Shown piece after piece: positions 1 through 7,704 of a stretch of DNA of 64,000 bases. The notes beneath the pieces were generated by a model. That model saw nothing but the letters and a program-made list of their open reading frames with translations, made no database searches and had not been told where the DNA came from. Within the stretch, counting starts at the first letter, position 1. Every line of letters starts with the position of its first letter. The stretch is from Lewinellaceae bacterium (GTDB taxonomy: Bacteria > Bacteroidota > Bacteroidia > Chitinophagales > Saprospiraceae), in assembly GCA_020636045.1 (NCBI GenBank), contig JACJYP010000016.1, positions 1 to 64,000 on the forward strand. Reading direction: 5' to 3'. Position numbers and translations under genes: made by a program.

Positions 1-94
1 ACTGCAACAAACCCTGTCATAATTTACCTGCCACCCCCTAAAGCAAAAAAGGCCACGCACCAGCCTCCGCTAAACCCACAACAGGCAAGCCACC

Positions 95-157
95 CCGTAA
101 ACCGTCCACCGTAAGCCGTCCACCGTCTACCGTGTATCGTCTACCGTGTATCGTAAG
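95..157. repeat. Heptanucleotide tandem repeat, about 9 units
   Basis: Nine successive 7-bp units follow the pattern YCGTNNR (for example CCGTAAA, CCGTCCA, CCGTCTA, CCGTGTA) without a break in register. The units vary only at the three positions after CCGT. The same heptad family recurs on the other side of the CRISPR array in opposite orientation and again between the two ABC transporter genes near 6.04-6.10 kb. No reading frame explains it. The pattern is seen directly; any function is unknown. Confidence 0.85.
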
Positions 158-199
158 TGAAGTGCAGAAACCCCCTTTCCCGAAAAAACATGCGAAAAA

Positions 200-375
200 A
201 GCCCGCAAGTGGCTGACAATCAAATATATAATTTTACGGAAAATGCGCAGCAACAAGCCATTTCCGGGAGAATGAGCCGTTTTTTTAACTTTTATTTAAC
301 GTTTTTGACGCAAAATTTACGGGGAAAAATTAGGCCTAACACGCAGAGAGTCAGTACATTTGACCTGATTCAGCA
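200..375 (+). promoter_or_regulatory. Putative CRISPR leader
   Basis: This stretch is markedly AT-rich compared with the surrounding GC-rich sequence, has no credible gene, and directly abuts the first CRISPR repeat. Repeats end in ATTGAAAC on the plus strand, the usual 3' end of type I/III repeats that becomes the 5' crRNA handle, so transcription should enter from this side. The leader assignment is inferred from orientation and composition; no promoter was pinned down inside it. Confidence 0.6.
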
Positions 376-1005
376 CTTTCCAGACCATATCCACTATGAT
401 GGGGATTGAAACCCACGCTGGTGCGCTCAATCTTCTCCTTTTCGCAGGCTTTCCAGACCATATCCACTATGATGGGGATTGAAACTGACTCCACAGGGAC
501 CAGTCCGCCGCCAGTTGTTCTCTTTCCAGACCATATCCACTATGATGGGGATTGAAACCCGTCTTCGACGCCAGCCCAAAGTCGACCAGCACCGCTTTCC
601 TTTGGCTTTCCAGACCATATCCACTATGATGGGGATTGAAACTCCACATACACGAGTTTGCGTCCACGACCCATACGCTTTCCAGACCATATCCACTATG
701 ATGGGGATTGAAACCCTTGTTTTGATAAATTTTTGTGCCCATGTCTACGACTTTCCAGACCATATCCACTATGATGGGGATTGAAACGCAAGGTTTCGTC
801 GCCAACGAGGCAGTATTCGCCTGCTTTCCAGACCATATCCACTATGATGGGGATTGAAACGCTTCTTCAATTAAACCTCCATTTCCTTCATACCACTTTC
901 CAGACCATATCCACTATGATGGGGATTGAAACTCTGCTTCGGCCAGCGAGAGGTACGGCCCGCCCACGCTTTCCAGACCATATCCACTATGATGGGGATT
1001 GAAAC
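376..1005 (+). CRISPR. CRISPR array: nine 37-bp repeats, eight spacers
   Basis: Nine identical 37-bp repeats begin at 376, 449, 522, 606, 678, 751, 824, 896 and 969. Each starts CTTTCCAGACC and ends GGGGATTGAAAC. Spacers are 35 or 36 bp, except the third, which is 47 bp. The ATTGAAAC end is typical of type I and III systems and implies plus-strand transcription. No mismatch was found in any copy, including the last, so there is no degenerate terminal repeat. No cas gene lies within the window, so any effector complex must be encoded to the left or elsewhere. Open frames across this stretch are translations of the repeat and are not genes. Confidence 0.98.
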
Positions 1006-1016
1006 CTGAAACCGGC

Positions 1017-1044
1017 CGACGATAGACGGCTTACGGTAAACGGT
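1017..1044. repeat. Inverted-orientation heptad repeat, about 4 units
   Basis: Read on the minus strand this gives CCGTTTA, CCGTAAG, CCGTCTA and TCGTCGG, the same heptad family as at 95-157 but in opposite orientation. It starts 12 bp after the last CRISPR repeat, so the array is bracketed by heptad tracts facing each other. Confidence 0.7.
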
Positions 1045-1097
1045 AAAAAAAAAAGACGACCCGGTGACTGAGCAAGCCACCGGGTCGTTTGATTTTT
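1045..1097. terminator. Bidirectional intrinsic terminator after the CRISPR array
   Basis: An 11-bp perfect stem (ACGACCCGGTG at 1056-1066 with CACCGGGTCGT at 1078-1088) is preceded by an A-run and followed by a T-rich tract, so it can act in both directions. It would end the CRISPR precursor transcript. Confidence 0.75.
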
Positions 1098-1570
1098 GCC
1101 TGCCAGGGCCGGGCATCATTACTTTTCTATACTGGGATAAGCGTGCGCCGCATCGTGCCGTATCCTGCTTTCAGAAACGGCACCGCCGTTTCCGGCTCCC
1201 ACTTTGAAGGGGGCAGGGTCGATTGGTTCCAGGGTTTGGCATCCTGAGAACGAAGTTGGCAGTAACAGCAGGCAGTGGCAGTGTCAATATTGGTACGAAT
1301 TACCTGTCGTCAACCTGCTTGAGCGTTGGTAGCGCGGCGTTTACGCCGCTTTGTTGGAGGTCATTTATGACCGACTGTCACGCATTACGGCCATAAATGG
1401 CCTCGACCGGGCGGCGTAAACGCCGCGCTACCGGCACAACTTGAAATAGATAGTTGAACAACAGTATTTTACTATCCGTACAAATCGCTGATTAAGAACC
1501 GGTTGCCAAATATCAACGCCTTCACGGGTGACGACCAAAATTTCCAAGGCACAATTGTTAGAATGCCCCT
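1098..1570. other. Gene-free interval carrying an inverted-repeat element
   Basis: No convincing gene lies between the array terminator and the S41 peptidase. The left half has only a short minus-strand open stretch without a good start. The right half carries the inverted repeat annotated separately at 1328-1432. Confidence 0.6.
1328..1432. repeat. Nested inverted repeat with perfect 22-bp arms
   Basis: Outer arms at 1328-1349 and 1411-1432 are perfect reverse complements of 22 bp, and each contains the self-complementary core GCGGCGTTTACGCCGC. A second inner pair (about 1356-1371 and 1389-1404) is nearly complementary. The whole could fold into a long hairpin with side stems. There is no coding frame. 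It resembles a MITE or REP-type element by form only. Confidence 0.8.
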
Positions 1571-2995
1571 CTAATCCCGCGCGAGGTAAGCCCGCGCAAA
1601 TTCCACCCAGTCTGTTTTTTCATCTTCGATGCGCACATCGGGCGGAATGCCGACGCCGTCAATGCCTTCACCTGCGTCGATGCGGCAGGAACGCGCGGTG
1701 GGGTAGTAGAGGACGAATTTTTCACCCGGCGAGTTCAGGTGGTGCAGGTTGCCGTAGTCGGCGATGCCCGCGGTATTGGTACCGATCAGGGTTACGCGTT
1801 TGCTCTGGCGGGCGTAGAAGAGGAATTGCTCGCAGCTGCTGGCGCAGCCGCCGTCGATCAGGATGGCTACTTTTTTCGGATTGGGAGAGATCCACTGCGG
1901 TTTGTTCCGCACGTATTCGCAAAAGCCGTACATCCGGCCTTTCTGCTTCCTGAGTTTTTTAGCCATTTTTTTGTAGCCCCGCCGCTGCTTTTTTGGGTAG
2001 TCCCTGTCGCTGCCCAGGGCCGCGTATTTTTCAATATTGTCGGCGGTGGCATATATCCTGAAATGATATCCGCGTGCCGGGCCGGTGTAGACGTACGGCC
2101 GCAAGGGAAAAAACGTGACATCGCTGCCGCCGCCGTTGTCGCGGCAGTCGATGATCAGCCGGGGCGTGCGGGCCAGCAGGTCTTTGTTGGCGGTGATGAG
2201 GCTGTCGAGTTCAAGGCGAACGGAGGCATTCATCGTAGGCACCCGCAACAAAAGGGTATGATCGTCGAGGCTGTTCAGGGTGTAAACGGCAGGGCTTTTT
2301 GCCACCAGGGCTACGCCCGGGTATTGCCGGTACCAGCTGCCCAGGTCCTGAAAATGCAGTATACCGCCTTTCAGGCTGACTTCCGCGCTGCGTTCGGAAT
2401 GGTCGCGCATGTATACGCGGGATGTATATTGCCCCGGCGCGGTTCGCACAAGTTCGAATTTGAGTTGTCCGGGCATCCACCACACACCGTCGGCGCGGAG
2501 GATGTATGCGGCAAATTCGCGCCCGGAAACCGTGTCGCGGAGCACCGCCACGCGGTACGTGCCGCCCATCGTTTCGTAAATGCCTTCCACGGAATCGCGG
2601 CCCGGCACGTCGAGGTGAGCGCGTGCCTGCGCTTCGCTGATCTCCTTTTTTTCCCACTGCGCAAAGCGCGCGCGTATCTGTTCGGGGGCCTCTTCGGCAG
2701 CCGGCGCCAGCGGGTATATCTGCACATGACCGTCGTGAAACCATTTCGTCCACGCGCGCAGGAGCCGCAGGCAGGCGGTGTCGCTTCCGACGGCCGCGAC
2801 CTGCTCCTGAAAAGCGGCGGAGTGGGCGTCGAATTCGGCTTGCTTTTCAGCAGTGACCTTGTCCTGAAACCCGGCGTAGTTGAGGGCAATCTTTCCGCGC
2901 AGCCAGTCGAATTGCTCCGGGCAGTTACAGGGTTGGGAAATGGCGCTTGCGGACAGGAAGCACAGCGCAAGGGCGATCAGCGGGGAGGTGCGCAT
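1571..2995 (-). CDS. Secreted S41 family peptidase
   Basis: This 474-residue protein begins with a hydrophobic signal peptide ending near residue 20 (ASAISQPC). The C-terminal half carries the S41 (tail-specific protease-like) fold signature: a strand ending in RDNGGG around residue 280, then a hydrophobic strand leading to DGGCASSCEQF, where the Ser pair near residues 386-387 would supply the nucleophile, followed by NTAG. A longer frame extends upstream of 2995, but the ATG at 2995 follows an AAGGA-type purine stretch and places the signal peptide at the N-terminus. It likely acts in the periplasm or outside the cell on protein substrates. Family assignment is firm; substrate is unknown. 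It stands alone. Confidence 0.85.
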   Translation of the reverse strand: MRTSPLIALALCFLSASAISQPCNCPEQFDWLRGKIALNYAGFQDKVTAEKQAEFDAHSAAFQEQVAAVGSDTACLRLLRAWTKWFHDGHVQIYPLAPAAEEAPEQIRARFAQWEKKEISEAQARAHLDVPGRDSVEGIYETMGGTYRVAVLRDTVSGREFAAYILRADGVWWMPGQLKFELVRTAPGQYTSRVYMRDHSERSAEVSLKGGILHFQDLGSWYRQYPGVALVAKSPAVYTLNSLDDHTLLLRVPTMNASVRLELDSLITANKDLLARTPRLIIDCRDNGGGSDVTFFPLRPYVYTGPARGYHFRIYATADNIEKYAALGSDRDYPKKQRRGYKKMAKKLRKQKGRMYGFCEYVRNKPQWISPNPKKVAILIDGGCASSCEQFLFYARQSKRVTLIGTNTAGIADYGNLHHLNSPGEKFVLYYPTARSCRIDAGEGIDGVGIPPDVRIEDEKTDWVEFARAYLARD

Positions 2996-3200
2996 GTTTT
3001 TTCCTTGCAAGAAAAGGAGAATTCGGAGAAAGGAAACGGGAAAATATCCGGCGGTTCGAACTGCTTTCATACCTGAAACGGTAAAGCGATCCCGGCGACT
3101 TTGAAAGGGATGTTTTTGCATAAATTATCAGTCGTCCCGATTTTTTCAGTATTGCAAAATTCGGGGTTTCAACATCCAGATTGCCTGCAACATTTTGACA

Positions 3201-3446
3201 ATGAGCACCTTTCGTACTTTTTGCCTTGACGCAAAAAGTACCAAAAAAGTCAAGGCTTTATGAAAATCCAACGATTTTGCTTGTCATTTCCGGCAGGTTC
3301 GCACCCAAACTCGCCCCTCCTTCGTCGGGGCTCAAACATGGGTGCTCTCATCTGCCTACAATGACGCAAAATCGGGATTTTCATAAGGCCGGTTTTGCTG
3401 CAAACCAATTTGTTACAAAATATGGAGTGTCTCAAAATTCGTGGCG
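3201..3446 (+). repeat. Dispersed structured intergenic repeat, copy A
   Basis: This stretch matches 21460-21700 in the same orientation. The blocks are an 11-bp palindromic stem (GTACTTTTTGC / GCAAAAAGTAC), a long arm pair (3254-3269 with 3375-3390, one mismatch), an inner pair (GATTTTGC / GCAAAATC), and a small GCCCC...GGGGC hairpin at the centre. Segments between these blocks differ between copies. The GCCTTGAC inside the first stem can alternatively pair with GTCAAGGC at 3249-3256. Open frames here are translations of the repeat. It is either a non-autonomous element or a structured RNA. Confidence 0.85.
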
Positions 3447-3513
3447 ACTCGTATTACATGCCGGTTGATGTAAAAAAGCCTTGCAACTCCCTGAAAGAGG
3501 TATAACGGGGGCA

Positions 3514-4953
3514 TCATTCCGCCAGCGTCACATTTTTCGTCTCCGTAAAAAAGCGCATGGCTTCCCAGCCGCCCTCCCGGCCCACACCCGACTGCTTCAC
3601 CCCGCCGAAAGGCGTACGCAAATCGCGCAGCAACCAGCAATTGACCCACACGATGCCGGCCTGCAGTTCGGCGGCCAGTCGCTGGGTGCGGGAAAGGTTG
3701 TTGGTCCACACCGTGCTGCTGAGGCCGTAGGGAGCGCCGTTGGCCAGGGCCAGGGCTTCGTCGTCGGTGTCGAAGGGCTGAATGGTGACGACGGGCCCGA
3801 ATATCTCTTCCTGGTTGGTGCGGCATTCCAGCGGCAGCCCTTCGATCACTGTCGGGGCGATGTACCAGCCGCCAGCCAGCCGGCCGGACATTTCGATCGC
3901 ATGGCCGCCGCAGAGGATGGCGCCGCCTTCTTCCTTTGCCAGGTCTATGTACGACAGCACTTTGTCGAAATGCATCCTGGACACCACGGCGCCGAGGCGG
4001 CTGCCGGGATCGGCGGGGTCGCCCACGCGGATGGCCTTCACCTGCGCCACGAAGTCGCGCCTGAACCGTTCGTAGATCGGCCGCTCCACGTAGATACGCG
4101 ACCCGCAGAGGCAGATCTGCCCCTGGTTGTTGAACGAAGAGCGGACCGTCGTTTCCAGCATTTTGTCGTAGTCGCAGTCGGCAAAAATGAGATTGGGGTT
4201 CTTGCCGCCGAGTTCGAGCGACAGTTTTTTGAACATGGGTGCTGCGATGCGCGCGATCTCCGCGCCGGCGCGCGTGCTGCCGGTGAACGACACAGCTTTT
4301 ACCTGCGGATGCCGTACGATGGCCTCGCCGGCGCGCGGACCCAGGCCGTGCACGATGTTGAACACGCCGGCGGGCATGCCCGCGTCGCGGCAGATCTCGC
4401 CGAGCAGGTAGGCGGTCAGCGGCGTCACCTCGGAGGGTTTGCCGACCACGCAGTTGCCCGCAGCGAGCGCAGGCGCTACTTTCCAGGTGAAGAGGTAAAG
4501 CGGGAGGTTCCAGGGCGAGATGCCGCCGACGACCCCCAGGGGCTGCCGCAGCGTATAACTCAGCGCGCCGGGCATGTAGTGACTTTCCGAGGCAAAATGC
4601 AGGAGCGCGGTGGCGAAAAATTTGAAATTCAGCGCAGCGCGAGGAATGTCGACCGTACGCGCGGTGGTCACGGTTTTTCCCGAATCGAGGCTTTCGGCTT
4701 CCGCCAGCCGGTCGAGGTTTGCCAGAATGCCGTCGCTGACGGCGCGCAGGATGTCGTGGCGTTGCTCGAGCGGCATACGCGACCACGCGGGGAAAGCCGC
4801 GGCGGCGGCTTTTACGGCGGCATCCACGTCTTCCGGTCCGGAATCGGGGATCTTTGCGAACACTTCGCCGGTGGCGGGGTTGTAGTTGTCCAGCCAGGCA
4901 TTTTTCAGGGGCGATAAAAATTCTCCCCCGATGTAGTTTTGAATGGTCAGCAT
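3514..4953 (-). CDS. NAD(P)-dependent aldehyde dehydrogenase (ALDH8 / muconic semialdehyde type)
   Basis: A full-length 479-residue ALDH. The oxyanion and NAD-binding segment includes SPWNLP near residue 146, GSTRAG near 225, the general-base Glu in ELGGKNPN (about residue 247), and the catalytic Cys in NQGQICLC (about residue 281). Overall the sequence most resembles the ALDH8A1 / 2-aminomuconic or 2-hydroxymuconic 6-semialdehyde dehydrogenase group, which oxidises semialdehydes from tryptophan or aromatic ring cleavage. Substrate assignment is inference from general resemblance; no other catabolic gene adjoins it. It is cytoplasmic and monocistronic, transcribed away from the ABC exporter pair. 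Confidence 0.85.
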   Translation of the reverse strand: MLTIQNYIGGEFLSPLKNAWLDNYNPATGEVFAKIPDSGPEDVDAAVKAAAAAFPAWSRMPLEQRHDILRAVSDGILANLDRLAEAESLDSGKTVTTARTVDIPRAALNFKFFATALLHFASESHYMPGALSYTLRQPLGVVGGISPWNLPLYLFTWKVAPALAAGNCVVGKPSEVTPLTAYLLGEICRDAGMPAGVFNIVHGLGPRAGEAIVRHPQVKAVSFTGSTRAGAEIARIAAPMFKKLSLELGGKNPNLIFADCDYDKMLETTVRSSFNNQGQICLCGSRIYVERPIYERFRRDFVAQVKAIRVGDPADPGSRLGAVVSRMHFDKVLSYIDLAKEEGGAILCGGHAIEMSGRLAGGWYIAPTVIEGLPLECRTNQEEIFGPVVTIQPFDTDDEALALANGAPYGLSSTVWTNNLSRTQRLAAELQAGIVWVNCWLLRDLRTPFGGVKQSGVGREGGWEAMRFFTETKNVTLAE

Positions 4954-5111
4954 GATAAAGGCCGCTTGATCTTGGTCGTTTGACCGGGTCAGAAAATAGT
5001 TGTGAAACAGGCAGTTTGCCGAAAAAACCGATCTTGGGCCCGCAAAACTACCGACTTTTCAGCCAGCGTAATGCTCAAACATACGAATCACCCAATCTCG
5101 CTTCTCCTGCA

Positions 5112-6014
5112 ATGATACTTTCCATACAGAACGTCGTAAAAACCTATGGCAACTACACCGCCGTCGATCAGGTCAGTTTCGATGTGCCCAAAGGCAGCGT
5201 GTTCGGATTGCTCGGCCCTAACGGCGCCGGCAAGACTTCGCTGATCCGGATGATCACGACCATCACCGGACCCGATTCGGGCGCCATTTACCTGGAAGGA
5301 GAAAAACTCAACGAACGCACGCCTGAAAAGATCGGCTACATGCCCGAAGAGCGCGGACTGTACAAAAAAATGAAAGTCGGCGATCACCTGCAGTACCTGG
5401 CCCAACTGAAAGGGCTGACGCAGGAGCAGGCCAAAAAAGCCATTCATTACTGGTTTGAAAAATTCGGCATCGAAGACTGGGCGCCCAAAAAAGTGGAAGA
5501 CCTGTCGAAAGGCATGCAGCAAAAGATACAGTTCATCGCTACGGTGATCCACCAGCCACGGCTGCTGATCCTTGACGAGCCTTTCACCGGACTCGACCCG
5601 ATCAATACCACCCTCATCAAGGAAGAGATCGCGCGGCTCAACGCGTCGGGGATCAGCATCATCTTCAGCACGCACCGCATGGAGCAGGTGGAAGAAATGT
5701 GCGACCACATCGTGCTGATCAACAAAGGCAAAAACGTGCTGTACGGAGAGGTGCAGGACATCAAGAACCAGTACAAGCAAAACCTCTACCGCGTGGAAAC
5801 GCAGGGCGATCTGCCCGCCGATTTCGGCGACCGGTTCTCCGTCAACGCACAGGAAAACGGCGCTGTGGTCGTCCAGTTGGATGATGAAGCCAAAAGCAAC
5901 GAACTGCTGGCTTACCTCATCGGAAAGCAAGTGCGGATCACACATTTTGAGGAGATCCTGCCCACTTTCAACGAGATATTCATCCGCCGCGTAGGCGAAA
6001 CCCAGGAAGCCTGA
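5112..6014 (+). CDS. ABC transporter ATP-binding protein (NatA-like)
   Basis: This 300-residue ATPase has Walker A GPNGAGKT (residues 35-42), signature LSKGMQ (131-136), Walker B LLILDEP (151-157) and a switch His in STHRMEQ. The tail after about residue 215 matches the accessory domain common in ABC-2 exporter ATPases. The frame is open further upstream, but the ATG at 5112 gives the canonical start just before the first beta strand. It is followed 92 bp later by its membrane partner, with a heptad repeat between them. Export substrate is not evident; NatAB-type Na+ export is one possibility among several. Confidence 0.9.
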   Translation: MILSIQNVVKTYGNYTAVDQVSFDVPKGSVFGLLGPNGAGKTSLIRMITTITGPDSGAIYLEGEKLNERTPEKIGYMPEERGLYKKMKVGDHLQYLAQLKGLTQEQAKKAIHYWFEKFGIEDWAPKKVEDLSKGMQQKIQFIATVIHQPRLLILDEPFTGLDPINTTLIKEEIARLNASGISIIFSTHRMEQVEEMCDHIVLINKGKNVLYGEVQDIKNQYKQNLYRVETQGDLPADFGDRFSVNAQENGAVVVQLDDEAKSNELLAYLIGKQVRITHFEEILPTFNEIFIRRVGETQEA

Positions 6015-6035
6015 CCCCTTTCCTGCCAAAGGCTT

Positions 6036-6100
6036 CCGTCCACCGTAAAACCATCCACCGTCCACCGTCTACCGTCTACCGTCCACCGTAAAACCGTTTA
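6036..6100. repeat. Heptad tandem repeat inside the ABC exporter operon
   Basis: Units CCGTCCA, CCGTAAAA, CCATCCA, CCGTCCA, CCGTCTA (twice), CCGTCCA, CCGTAAAA and CCGTTTA run in sequence; two units are 8 bp. The tract lies between the ATPase stop and the permease ATG. It belongs to the family flanking the CRISPR array and leaves only 6 bp before the permease start, so it may affect translation or mRNA processing. Confidence 0.85.
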
Positions 6101-6106
6101 AAATTC

Positions 6107-7432
6107 ATGTCAAAACTCGGACTCATCATCAAGCGCGAATACCTGACGCGCGTCACGAAAAGATCGTTTATCATCGGCACCCTGCTGGCGCCCATCGGCC
6201 TGGCGGTGTATTTGCTCGTGATCATCGGCCTCACCAAATACGACAGCGGCAGCGAACTCAAAGTGGCCGTGCTGGATGAAGCGGGTATGGTGAAGCAATT
6301 GCCGGACAGCAAGGGCGTGCGCTACATTCCTTCGGGCGGCAAAACGCTGGACGAACTGAAGTCCGAGGTGGAAGCGGAAAAGTACGACGGCGTGCTGCGC
6401 ATTCCGCCGCTGGGCACTTTTCAGAAGAAAGAACACACGATCTTCTACTATTCCGACAAAAAACTGGCGCCGGAAAAGAGCATCGCCATTGAAAAAAGGA
6501 TCGGCGAGCGCATCCGCAATTTCAAGATCGACTCGCTGCACCTCGACCCGAAAACCCTCGACATGCTCGATACCGACATTTCCATCGACCCGGAAAAGAT
6601 CAACGGTACGGGCGAAGACGACAGCAAATACACCGCCGGGGTGGGCCTGGCCATCGGCGGCATTATGACCTTTCTCATGTTCATGATGGTGCTGGTGTAC
6701 GGCCAGATGGTGATGCGCTCCGTCATGGAAGAGAAAACCAGCCGCATCGTGGAAGTGATGATGTCGTCGGTCAAACCCTTCGAACTCATGCTGGGCAAGA
6801 TACTGGGCACCGGCGCCGTGGGCCTCACGCAAATGGTGATCTGGGTGCTGCTCAGCGGCGCCGTGACGTTTATCATTCCGCTGGTCACCGGGTTTGATGC
6901 CGCCGCAGGCGGCGGCATGCCGACCACCATGGATGCCCCGCAGATCGACCCCGACCAGTTACAGGGCGAAGGCCTGCGCATCATGGCCGAACTCGGCAAG
7001 CAGAACTGGCCGCTGATCATATTCGCCTTTATCATCTTCTTCCTCGGCGGGTATTTTATCTACTCTTCCATGTTTGCGGCCATCGGCTCGGCCATGGGCG
7101 ACGACCTCGGCGAAGGGCAGTCGCTGGTGCTGCCAGTCACGATCCCGCTCATCCTTTCTTTCTACATCGTTTCGATGGCCGGATGGCGCAATCCCGACAG
7201 CGGATTGATGGTGTTCGCATCGTTGTTCCCGCTGTTTTCACCGATCGCCATGCCATTCCGGATGGCCTTCAATCCGCCGTGGTGGCAGATCGCGCTCTCG
7301 CTGATCCTCGTGGTGCTGTCGGCGTTTTTCTTCGTGTGGCTGGCCGGACGTATTTACCGGGTAGGTATTTTGCTCTACGGGAAAAAAGTGACCTTCAAGG
7401 AGATCGGAAAGTGGCTGTTTTACAAAGGCTGA
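6107..7432 (+). CDS. ABC-2 type transporter permease (NatB-like)
   Basis: This 441-residue protein has the ABC-2 permease layout. One N-terminal membrane helix (about residues 22-44) follows KREYLTRVTKRSF, then a large extracytoplasmic domain (about 45-180), then five or so hydrophobic helices from about residue 185 to 425. The start motif KREYxxRV is typical of the NatB/YhaP type. It lies just downstream of the ATPase and should form the export complex with it. A 441-residue length is normal for the group. The transported substrate cannot be read from sequence. Confidence 0.88.
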   Translation: MSKLGLIIKREYLTRVTKRSFIIGTLLAPIGLAVYLLVIIGLTKYDSGSELKVAVLDEAGMVKQLPDSKGVRYIPSGGKTLDELKSEVEAEKYDGVLRIPPLGTFQKKEHTIFYYSDKKLAPEKSIAIEKRIGERIRNFKIDSLHLDPKTLDMLDTDISIDPEKINGTGEDDSKYTAGVGLAIGGIMTFLMFMMVLVYGQMVMRSVMEEKTSRIVEVMMSSVKPFELMLGKILGTGAVGLTQMVIWVLLSGAVTFIIPLVTGFDAAAGGGMPTTMDAPQIDPDQLQGEGLRIMAELGKQNWPLIIFAFIIFFLGGYFIYSSMFAAIGSAMGDDLGEGQSLVLPVTIPLILSFYIVSMAGWRNPDSGLMVFASLFPLFSPIAMPFRMAFNPPWWQIALSLILVVLSAFFFVWLAGRIYRVGILLYGKKVTFKEIGKWLFYKG

Positions 7433-7529
7433 ACGGCGGGATAAAAGGCTGTTCAAATTTCCATGCTGAGGCGAAAGCGCGCCGGTTTTATTTAATGGCT
7501 GTCCGCATTTTGTACCCCGGGCAACACAC

Positions 7530-7701
7530 GCATATTCCCGGAGGGAGTGCCTGTTTATAGCATACAACATCAGTCTCGTACGCAACCCCATCGGGGTTTC
7601 CTGTTTTTTCAGGTGAATGCCAAAGGAAACCCCAGACGGGGTTAATATATGGTGAATGAATCCTGCCTATAAACAGGGATTCCCTCCGGGAATAATAATG
7701 C
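7530..7701. repeat. Nested inverted-repeat element between exporter and SLC13 gene
   Basis: Outer arms of about 34 bp (7530-7563 and 7664-7701) share ATTCCCGGAGGGA and CTGTTTATAG in reverse complement with few mismatches. Inner arms (about 7583-7601 and 7624-7643) carry AACCCC..GGGGTTTCC and its complement. The centre is a small hairpin, CCTGTTTTTTCAGG. The element fills most of the gap between convergent genes and ends 3 bp before the SLC13 stop codon. It may double as a terminator. Non-coding on both strands. Confidence 0.82.
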
Positions 7702-7704
7702 TTT

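Noticed and set aside
209..1119. Several overlapping open frames with repeated peptide motifs
   Set aside because: They are translations of the CRISPR repeats and spacers; the periodicity equals the repeat-spacer unit.
1135..1290. Minus-strand open stretch ending ...HAYPSIEK with a faint lipoprotein-like hydrophobic segment upstream
   Set aside because: No start codon with a usable ribosome-binding site and no family resemblance; about 50 codons open by chance is unremarkable in GC-rich DNA.
1739..3076. Long plus-strand frame opposite the S41 peptidase
   Set aside because: It is an antisense shadow; the minus-strand frame has a signal peptide and catalytic motifs.
3226..3468. 80-codon open frame in the intergenic repeat
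   Set aside because: It lies inside structured repeat copy A, and the same frame in copy B diverges with no codon-type substitution pattern.
3481..4917. 478-codon plus-strand frame opposite the aldehyde dehydrogenase
   Set aside because: Antisense shadow; the minus strand has complete catalytic motifs.
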